Shown in pieces: positions 41,805 through 48,735 of a stretch of 64,000 nucleotides of DNA. The notes under the pieces are model-generated. The model was not told the origin of the DNA, did not search any database, and saw only the letters and a list, made by a program, of their open reading frames with translations. The stretch's first letter is position 1, and each line of letters starts with the position of its first letter. The stretch is from positions 186,001-250,000 of the forward strand of contig JBBDLF010000033.1 of NCBI GenBank assembly GCA_040879025.1, in the 5' to 3' direction. A program made the translations under genes and the position numbers. The DNA comes from JBBDLF01 sp040879025 (lineage in GTDB: Bacteria > Pseudomonadota > Gammaproteobacteria > Pseudomonadales > Pseudohongiellaceae).

Positions 41805-44734
41805 CAGGAGTCCCGGTTCTGCAGGCGCGGATTGGGGTTGGCGATATAAGTCTTGTAGCTCGTTCGGGGACGCGTGTTCAGTTCCGCCAGCAAGTGATAA
41901 TCCAGCACCCCGGCTTTTTCTCGCGACACCTCGCTGTCCGCATCATCCAGATTTCCGAACACGATTGCGTTGGTCGGGCAGGCAGCCTGGCAAGCAGTCT
42001 GCACTTCGCCGTCACGTATCAGCCGATTTTCCTTTTTCGCCTCCCGGCGCGCCGCGCTGATCCGCTGTACGCAGTACGTGCATTTTTCCATCACGCCCCG
42101 ACTGCGTACGCTGACGTCAGGATTGCGCAGGGGAATCATGGCCCTGTTCAGTTCCGCGCCGTAATTGTAATCCAGCCAGTTGAACCGGCGCACTTTGTAC
42201 GGGCAATTCTGGGAGCAATCACGTGTGCCGATACAGCGATTATAAACCATCGCGTTAAGGCCCTCTGAATCGTGCAACGTGGCGGCTACCGGGCAGACAT
42301 ACTCGCAAGGCGCGTTCTCGCAGTGCATGCAGGGTACAGGCTGGAAAAATCCTGCCGGCGCAGATGCCGAAGTTGGCGCATGATAATAGTCCACTCGGAT
42401 CCAGTACATTTCCCGTCCCCGCAGCACTTCGTCCTTGCCCACCACGGGAATATTGTTTTCAGCTTGACAGGCTATGGTACAGGCGTTGCACCCGATGCAG
42501 TCATTGAGATCTATTGCCATGCCCCAGGCATAGGGTGACTTCGTTTCCGGCATTGCCGGCCGGGGTTCAGGATACAGCGATGGGTGGTCCACGGTGGAGT
42601 CCAAGCTCTGCGGATTGTCAATGAAAGTTTGCAGATCACTGTGCTTCACCGGTTGTTGAACATCCATTTCATAATGTTGTTGCGTGGTGGCCAGCGGGTA
42701 GCGTTCACCGGTGCGCCGCAGCCCCGAAAGCGGAGTGAACCACGGTGACGCTGCCGATTGCAGTTTATAGGCATTTCCGTAGCCGCCGTCGCTGCCATAA
42801 CCAAGGCTTAGCGCAAGCGAATCAATCGGTTGGTCTGGCAGGACATAAACCACCGCTTTTGTGCGCCGTCCCGCCACATCGAGTTCAACAAGATCTTCCG
42901 TCACCAGTTGTAAACGTTCGGCGGTTTCAGGGTGAACCTGCAGTGCATTGTCCCAAGTCAGGCTGGTCAGCGGTTTCGGCAGTTCCTGTAACCATGAATT
43001 GCCTGAGAAGCGACCATCGAAAATCCTCGGGTCGGGGTACATCCGGATCTCCAGCGTGCCCGGTTCGAATGTCGCAGGCGCTGCGTCCTCACCAGCAGGC
43101 AGTTGCTGCAATTCGACATTAACCGGGTCTGCGGCGGTTTCACCGATTACGCCGCGCTGCAAAGCGGTTCGCCAGAATTCCTGGAACGCGTCTTCCGGCA
43201 GTCCGGTTTGCTCCCGCCAATACCCTTGCACGGTAGTGTATGCATCACCGCGCAGGTCGCCATTCAACAGCGCCAGTAGCGCAAACGCTGAATAGCCGCC
43301 TGACAGAGGCATGATCAACGGCTGCTGGATCGATACCGTACCCTCAAAGGCCCTGGTGTCACCCCAGGTTTCGAATTCGTGAGTAGCGGGTATATGCCAG
43401 CGACAAAGTGAGGAAGTTGTGTTCCGGTAGAGGCTCCAGTGTGTGGTATCCGGCACTTGTGCAAGCAACTGAGCAAATTCCAGGTCGGCGGGAGTGTCGT
43501 AAGCGGGATCGCCGTCGATTATATACAGACTCTGCACTTCCCCTTCTTGCATACTGGCGACCAGCTCGCGCAGCGACTGCATCTGACCGTCCTCCCGACC
43601 GAGGGGCTGGTGACAGGAAACCGTCACGTCGATGTTTCCCAGTTGAGCATTCAGTGCCTGCGCGACACCATGAACGGCCGCGGGTTGCTCCGCACCGGCA
43701 ATGACCAGAGAGTTTCCCCGATTGGCGCGAAGGTCATCGGCCAAAGCCTCAAGCCAGGCAAGATGCGCGGATGGGATGTCGGCTTGTGAATCTCCCGTGT
43801 CAAGGTTGAACAGACTGCCCAGATGACGAGCGTAATGTTCAACATGCGCAGCCTTCACAGGTAGACGGTGATCGGCGCGAATCCCGGTGGGCGTTGCCCT
43901 GCTTTCAATAACGTATAGCCGGTTCATACTGGCCGACCCGGGATCACGCCGTAGGCTGAAGTCATGTGCATATCGCAGCGAAGCCGGTGTCGCCTCGAGA
44001 AAATCGGCATCGAGGGAAAGCACCACCCCGGCACGGTCAAAATGACAGACTGTGTCAAGTGCGGTTCCGAACGCCAGCCGATTACCCTCTCGTGCATTGT
44101 CTCTGTTCACCGGTTCGTATTCATGCCAGCGCAATCGGGGAAAACGGCGTTGCAAGGCGTCAATACGGGACAGCAGGGTTGGCGATGAGATTGTCGTGGT
44201 TAACAGGTGCAACCCCTCGCCATCCGACTCCAGCCACTGCTCCCGTTCCGACAAGACGTGAGCCTGAAAACTGCCCCATGTCGCCCCGCTGTCCGCCCGT
44301 ACGGTGGTGCCAACGCCCGCGGCTTGCTCACGCGGTCGCGTCACGGTGCGCGCACGGGTCGGGTCATACAGGTTCACCAGTGCCGCCTGGCTGAAAATAT
44401 CGCTTGCTCCCAGGCTGGCCGGATGCAAGGGGTTACCTTCGATCTTGACCGGACGGCCGGTATGCACCTCCGCCAGTACACCCACTGCAAATCCACCGAC
44501 CGACAACGCCGTACTGTAGTAAACCGGTTCTCCGGGCACCCTGTATTCCGGCATGTTCACATAGGGAACGATCTGTTCCTGCGGTGCCGGACGGCAGGAA
44601 GGCAGCAGTCCCGCAACCACTGAACCCGCCGCCAGTTGCAGATAGCGGCGCCGGTCCAGTGAAAACCCGCCTCGGTCCGATGCAATCATCCACTCGCGTT
44701 CGGGGGTTGGGATTGGCTGTTTCTCTCTCTTCAT
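41804..44734 (-). CDS. actB: Alternative Complex III subunit ActB (molybdopterin-like fold plus Fe-S ferredoxin)
   Basis: This 976-residue protein starts at ATG 44732-44734, overlapping the actA stop (ATGA); a 33-codon upstream extension is rejected. A twin-arginine-like signal (LDRRRYLQLAAGSVVAGLL, residues about 25-45) suggests Tat export. Residues 60-700 resemble the molybdopterin oxidoreductase fold, which in this family holds no cofactor. The C-terminal ferredoxin domain has CIGCNACTIACQAENN, CMHCENAPCEYVCPVAAT, CIGTRDCSQNCPYKVRRF and CTYCVQRI...CQAACPTNAIVFG, sites for several 4Fe-4S/3Fe-4S clusters. Electrons pass from here to the heme subunits. Confidence 0.95.
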   Translation of the reverse strand: MKREKQPIPTPEREWMIASDRGGFSLDRRRYLQLAAGSVVAGLLPSCRPAPQEQIVPYVNMPEYRVPGEPVYYSTALSVGGFAVGVLAEVHTGRPVKIEGNPLHPASLGASDIFSQAALVNLYDPTRARTVTRPREQAAGVGTTVRADSGATWGSFQAHVLSEREQWLESDGEGLHLLTTTISSPTLLSRIDALQRRFPRLRWHEYEPVNRDNAREGNRLAFGTALDTVCHFDRAGVVLSLDADFLEATPASLRYAHDFSLRRDPGSASMNRLYVIESRATPTGIRADHRLPVKAAHVEHYARHLGSLFNLDTGDSQADIPSAHLAWLEALADDLRANRGNSLVIAGAEQPAAVHGVAQALNAQLGNIDVTVSCHQPLGREDGQMQSLRELVASMQEGEVQSLYIIDGDPAYDTPADLEFAQLLAQVPDTTHWSLYRNTTSSLCRWHIPATHEFETWGDTRAFEGTVSIQQPLIMPLSGGYSAFALLALLNGDLRGDAYTTVQGYWREQTGLPEDAFQEFWRTALQRGVIGETAADPVNVELQQLPAGEDAAPATFEPGTLEIRMYPDPRIFDGRFSGNSWLQELPKPLTSLTWDNALQVHPETAERLQLVTEDLVELDVAGRRTKAVVYVLPDQPIDSLALSLGYGSDGGYGNAYKLQSAASPWFTPLSGLRRTGERYPLATTQQHYEMDVQQPVKHSDLQTFIDNPQSLDSTVDHPSLYPEPRPAMPETKSPYAWGMAIDLNDCIGCNACTIACQAENNIPVVGKDEVLRGREMYWIRVDYYHAPTSASAPAGFFQPVPCMHCENAPCEYVCPVAATLHDSEGLNAMVYNRCIGTRDCSQNCPYKVRRFNWLDYNYGAELNRAMIPLRNPDVSVRSRGVMEKCTYCVQRISAARREAKKENRLIRDGEVQTACQAACPTNAIVFGNLDDADSEVSREKAGVLDYHLLAELNTRPRTSYKTYIANPNPRLQNRDS

Positions 44735-45384
44735 CTGTGACACACGGTGCAATCGTCGAGATGACCACGGGAGATGCCGTATTCCTCCACCAGTCTGAGG
44801 CCGACTTCGCGTTGTGCTTCTTCCGGTCGCCAATCACTTTCAAATATCGTTTCCCGCGGCCTGATAAAATCTTCGGGTCGGCGGTGGCAATCCAGACACC
44901 AGCGCATATGCAGGGGATGTTCAGCATAGGTCAGAGCCATTTGCGATACGTCACCGTGGCACACGGTGCAGGCCACTCCCTTGTTGATATGAATGCTGTG
45001 GTCGAAGTAGACATGGTCGGGAAGATTGTTGACACGCTGCCAGCGAAGAGGCTGGTCGTTTATGATACTTTGCCTTACCGGTTCGAGCATGGGCGACTCA
45101 TTCCAGATTTGTGAGTGGCAGGTCATGCAGGTATACGTGGTGGGTATTCCGGCGAACTCGCCGGTCTCCACACCAGTATGACAATAGCGGCAGTCCAGCC
45201 CCACCTCCTGGATATGATGGCGATGACTGAACTGTACTGGCTGTTCAGGCGCCATATGCTCACCGGTATAAAAATCCGAACGCACGACGGCTATGGCAAC
45301 GGCTGCGAGCAGCGGGAGGAAGAGAACAATGCCGACAAGGCCTGTCCTCGCGATTGCGTTGGACCAGGGAGGAAATATCTGCAC
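44731..45384 (-). CDS. actA: Alternative Complex III subunit ActA, pentaheme cytochrome c
   Basis: The start at GTG 45382-45384 is preferred because GGAGG lies 8 bp upstream; a TTG 10 codons earlier is possible. The 217-residue protein has one N-terminal transmembrane helix (TGLVGIVLFLPLLAAVAIAVV) and five CxxCH motifs: CRYCH, CMTCH, CTVCH, CLDCH and CTVCH at the C-terminus. SHRHHIQEVGLDC and FDHSIHINKGVAC are typical multiheme His-ligand blocks. This is the pentaheme electron-transfer subunit of Alternative Complex III and the first gene of the operon. Confidence 0.95.
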   Translation of the reverse strand: MQIFPPWSNAIARTGLVGIVLFLPLLAAVAIAVVRSDFYTGEHMAPEQPVQFSHRHHIQEVGLDCRYCHTGVETGEFAGIPTTYTCMTCHSQIWNESPMLEPVRQSIINDQPLRWQRVNNLPDHVYFDHSIHINKGVACTVCHGDVSQMALTYAEHPLHMRWCLDCHRRPEDFIRPRETIFESDWRPEEAQREVGLRLVEEYGISRGHLDDCTVCHR

Positions 45385-45392
45385 TAGTGCTG

Positions 45393-45408
45393 CCTCCGGC
45401 ACCGGAGG
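45393..45408 (-). promoter_or_regulatory. Hairpin sequestering the actA ribosome binding site
   Basis: On the minus strand the leader contains CCTCCGGTGCCGGAGG, a perfect 16-bp palindrome (6-bp GC-rich stem, 4-base loop). Its 3' half carries the only good ribosome site (GGAGG), 8 bases before the GTG start. A short GTGCC-GGT-GGCAC hairpin lies a little upstream. Translation of actA could depend on opening this structure. If the TTG start at 45412 is used instead, the palindrome is coding. Confidence 0.5.
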
Positions 45409-45495
45409 AAACAACAGGCTGTGCCACCGGCACTTTTAACCGTTTGTTTAAGAACCTTATGCATTGATTGGAACAGGCCGCGCAAGCTTGTATTT

Positions 45496-47295
45496 TCAAC
45501 CACTGCGTTGGGCTTGCGAATGAGAACCGATCAGGCGGGCGCTGTTAATCAATCCCAGATGCGTAAGGCTTTGTGGAAAATTTCCAAGGAATTGCCTGTT
45601 CACCGGATCGTACTGTTCCGCCATCAAGCCGACGTCGTTGCAAAGGTCAAGTAATCGCTCGAACAGATCCTCGGCATCCTGGTGCCGCCCCGCAAGAAGA
45701 TAATTGTCCGCCAGCCAAAATGAGCAAAGCAGAAATGCACCTTCGTTACCTGTACTTTCCACATTGCATCTGTTTAATTCACCGCTGTACCGATAGACGA
45801 AGCCATTTTTGCACAGCTGCTGTTCTATCGCGGTCACCGTCTTGATCATGCGCCGGTCCGTGGCTGGTAAAAATCCGACGAGCGGTATCATCAGTAAACT
45901 GGCGTCCAGATCTTCAGTATCAAACTGCTGGGTGAAGTAACCGTGCTCCGAGTGTACGCCGTGGGAGAGTACCTGCTGCCTGATCTCGTCGCGAGTTTGA
46001 CACCAACGCTCAATCGGAGCCGGCAGATTGAACCGCCGCGCGTCCTGAATCGACCGGTCAAAGGCAACCCAGGCCATCACCTTTGACAAGGTCAACTGGC
46101 GGTAAGGTCCGCGAACCTCCCAGAAACCGGCGTCGGGTTCCCGCCATCGCGCCTCCAGATGATCAAGTACACGGCATTGCAATTCCCATACCCCGGGTTG
46201 CAGCTTAAGTCCGCTGTTTCGCGCCACGTGCAACACGTCCATCAGTTCGCCACGCAGATCCATCTGGTATTGCCGGCTGGCCGCATTGCCGACTCGCACG
46301 GGACGGGAGTTCAGATAGCCCGGAAGCTGTTCGAGTATTGCCTCCTCCCCGGCAATGCGTCCCTCAATCGTGTATAGCGTCCGCAACGGGCCATCGTGAT
46401 TGCGCAAAGCATCCTCCAGCCAATCCAGCCAGGCGGTGGCCTCGGACTGATAGTTGCAGGTAAGAAGCACATCGAGAACCAGCGTTGCATCCCGTAACCA
46501 GCAGAAACGATAGTCCCAGTTGGCGTCGCCGCCGGGAATTTCCGGCAGGGAAGTCGTTGCTGCGGCCACCATCGCTCCGCTGGGCTGGTACGTTAGTGCC
46601 TTGAGCGTGATGAGAGAGCGCATAACCACGTCTCCCCAGCGACCGTCATAGCTGTTTTTGTCAGCCCAGTCTTCCCACCATTTTACACACTGCGATTGTG
46701 CGGCGAAGGCATCCGTGTCCGCTGCCCAGGCAAGCCGATCAGGCCTGTCGCATTCATGATGGGAGAGTACAAACCAGTGCTGGTCTCCACCCGCCACGTT
46801 GAACTTTATACTCAACTGATCGTTTTCCAGGTGCTTGTCTGTCAATGAGATGTCAGATGAGAGAAGCAGCTGTTCGTCATCGTGATAAAATTTAACCTGT
46901 TTACCTGCATCGATCCCCGGTGTGGCCAAGCCGTACTCGAACCGGGGCGCGCAGTTCATCCTCATTGTCAGATTTCCACTCAGACCGCGCACGATGCGTA
47001 TTAGTGAACAACCCTGCAACGGCATGAAATCTGTAATGCTGACCGAACCGGCGCTACCATGAAATCGCGTCTCCAGCACCAGCGTGTTAGCGAGATAGAA
47101 GCGTTCGGATTCACATTCCTCAGTAGGGGTAATCAGCCATTGGCCGTTTTGTTCCGATCCCAGTAACGCGGCAAAACACGCCGACGTGTCGAATTTCACC
47201 GGACAGAACCAGTCGATGGAACCGGTCTTTGAAACCAGTGCCACGGTCCGTAGATTACCGATCAGGGCATAATCGCCGATCAGTGCCGGTTTCAT
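45496..47295 (-). CDS. Glycoside hydrolase family 15 (glucoamylase/trehalase-like)
   Basis: This 599-residue cytoplasmic protein matches the bacterial GH15 glucoamylase/trehalase-like group. The N-terminal beta-sandwich has IGDYALIGNLRTVALVSKTGSIDWFC; the (alpha/alpha)6 barrel has NWDYRFCWLRDATLVLDVLL and NEGAFLLCSFWLADNY, with GLMAEQYDP holding the probable catalytic Glu. Members hydrolyse alpha-glucosides such as maltodextrins or trehalose, so it could feed or drain the TreY/Z-TreS-GlgE network, though its substrate is not predictable. It is 37 bp after the SDR gene on the same strand and 111 bp before actA, so it ends one sub-operon. Confidence 0.92.
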   Translation of the reverse strand: MKPALIGDYALIGNLRTVALVSKTGSIDWFCPVKFDTSACFAALLGSEQNGQWLITPTEECESERFYLANTLVLETRFHGSAGSVSITDFMPLQGCSLIRIVRGLSGNLTMRMNCAPRFEYGLATPGIDAGKQVKFYHDDEQLLLSSDISLTDKHLENDQLSIKFNVAGGDQHWFVLSHHECDRPDRLAWAADTDAFAAQSQCVKWWEDWADKNSYDGRWGDVVMRSLITLKALTYQPSGAMVAAATTSLPEIPGGDANWDYRFCWLRDATLVLDVLLTCNYQSEATAWLDWLEDALRNHDGPLRTLYTIEGRIAGEEAILEQLPGYLNSRPVRVGNAASRQYQMDLRGELMDVLHVARNSGLKLQPGVWELQCRVLDHLEARWREPDAGFWEVRGPYRQLTLSKVMAWVAFDRSIQDARRFNLPAPIERWCQTRDEIRQQVLSHGVHSEHGYFTQQFDTEDLDASLLMIPLVGFLPATDRRMIKTVTAIEQQLCKNGFVYRYSGELNRCNVESTGNEGAFLLCSFWLADNYLLAGRHQDAEDLFERLLDLCNDVGLMAEQYDPVNRQFLGNFPQSLTHLGLINSARLIGSHSQAQRSG

Positions 47296-47332
47296 GTAAC
47301 GGATAACCTCCGCATCAGTTTTTCGGTAGGAC

Positions 47333-48352
47333 TCATCCCGGCCCGTTCGCCATCGACAGCCGGGTCACCACCACCGCTGCAGCGACGACGACGATAAAGA
47401 CGATCCACACAAGCCGGCGATGACGGCTGTACAGCCATTGCCAGCTGACCTTTCGGGAGTGCGCATCAAAGCGACCGTGGCTACCGAAATCGCCCGGGAC
47501 CGTAGTGAACAGGTTATCGCCACCGACGGTAACCGCTCTGTCCGCAGTCGTATCCATCTGGCCGGACCAGGCCATCCGGCAGACTTTGCGGTCGGTGAAT
47601 CCAGGGAACAGCCTGGTCCCGATAATCGCTTTCGCGGCGGGAAACCCTACCCACCACTCACGACGCCTGTGAGTCGCGGCGAACACCAGTGCACGCGCCG
47701 CCAGTTCGGGCTGGAAAATTGGAGGAACAGGCTGCGGCGGTGCGTCCAGTCGCGACCGCGCCCATTGAAACTGGGGTGTGTTGAACGCCGCCAACTGCAC
47801 CATCGTGACATGTACCGCGCTGCGCTCATGCATCAATTCAACACGAACCGCATCGGTGAATCCACGAATCGCAAACTTGGCCCCGCAATAGGCTGACTGA
47901 AGCGGAATCGAACGATAGGCCAATGCCGAGCCTGCTTGAACGATAGTTCCATGATTGCGTCGCCGCATGTGCTTGAGCGCGGCCTTTGTACCATGAACCG
48001 TTCCCAGATAGGTCACCTCCGTCACGCGCCTGAACTCATCGGCGCTCATCTCCTCGAATGGCGAAAATATTGTCACCATGGCGCAATTGATCCAGACATC
48101 AATGGCGCCGAGCTCTTCCTCGACACGATCCGCCGCGCGATTCATCGCCGCCGCGTCGGCAACATCTCCCACCATGACCAGCCCGGTTCCACCGGCCTCA
48201 TGTATCCGATGAACGACTTCTTCCAGGCGATTTCTGTCACGGGAAATTAATCCCACGGACGCGCCTTGCCTGGCGAATTCGAGCGCGGTTGCACGACCGA
48301 TGCCCGCTGATGCACCGGTGATCACTACCACCTTGTGATTTTGCTTCATCAT
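47333..48352 (-). CDS. Short-chain dehydrogenase/reductase with C-terminal membrane helix
   Basis: This protein of about 339 residues has the SDR Rossmann motif TGASAGIGRATALEF (GxxxGxG), the NNAG-equivalent NCAMVTIFS, and the catalytic YCGAK (Tyr-xxx-Lys) after SALAYRSIPLQSA. A hydrophobic C-terminal segment (VWIVFIVVVAAAVVVTRL) is unusual for an SDR and suggests membrane association. The ATG at 48350-48352 overlaps the ASRT-like stop by one base (TGATG). The substrate is unknown; a sugar or alcohol oxidation or reduction fits the operon. Confidence 0.92.
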   Translation of the reverse strand: MMKQNHKVVVITGASAGIGRATALEFARQGASVGLISRDRNRLEEVVHRIHEAGGTGLVMVGDVADAAAMNRAADRVEEELGAIDVWINCAMVTIFSPFEEMSADEFRRVTEVTYLGTVHGTKAALKHMRRRNHGTIVQAGSALAYRSIPLQSAYCGAKFAIRGFTDAVRVELMHERSAVHVTMVQLAAFNTPQFQWARSRLDAPPQPVPPIFQPELAARALVFAATHRRREWWVGFPAAKAIIGTRLFPGFTDRKVCRMAWSGQMDTTADRAVTVGGDNLFTTVPGDFGSHGRFDAHSRKVSWQWLYSRHRRLVWIVFIVVVAAAVVVTRLSMANGPG

Positions 48353-48735
48353 CAATCGGTTCCGAATGCCAGCGTAGACAGCAGGGATATATTTCCCAAC
48401 CGGGTATCCAGACGCGTGTGCTGCACGACAACAGGAACGCTCGATTGGATAAGGCAGGCGTAATCCGTTTCGCGGGGTATCGGCTCAGGATCGTTGAGTT
48501 CGTCAAAGCGCAAATGCAGCGTTCGTTGCGCATTGACAACGACTTTGTAGGGCCCCGCCGGATCGCGGTCGCTGAAATAGATAGTCAATTCGATGTACGC
48601 GTTTTCTTCACCGGCGTTTAATACACACGCCGTTTCATGGCTGCGAAGTCCACGGTTGTCCTTGTGAGGTCCGGCCTCCGGAATGAAACCTTCGGGAATT
48701 ATCCACTGCGTTTTGCCGGGCGCAATGCTGTTCAT
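48352..48735 (-). CDS. Sensory rhodopsin transducer family (ASRT-like) protein
   Basis: This 127-residue protein matches the Anabaena sensory rhodopsin transducer family. Visible hallmarks are GKTQWIIPEGFIP, SHETACVLNAGEENAYIELTIYFSDRDPAGPY, RTLHLRFDELNDPEPIPRETDYA and VPVVVQHTRLDTR. The family has a beta-barrel fold that binds small molecules and forms tetramers, and is often found beside sugar-metabolism genes rather than rhodopsins. No rhodopsin gene is present in this window. It is coupled by ATGA overlap to the FAD/Fe-S gene upstream and by one base to the SDR downstream. A ligand-binding or regulatory role in the operon is inferred. Confidence 0.88.
   Translation of the reverse strand: MNSIAPGKTQWIIPEGFIPEAGPHKDNRGLRSHETACVLNAGEENAYIELTIYFSDRDPAGPYKVVVNAQRTLHLRFDELNDPEPIPRETDYACLIQSSVPVVVQHTRLDTRLGNISLLSTLAFGTD

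Noticed and set aside
48352..48735. Light-sensing system based on the ASRT-family protein
   Set aside because: No rhodopsin-like seven-helix protein or retinal-synthesis gene occurs in the window; the neighbours are metabolic enzymes.
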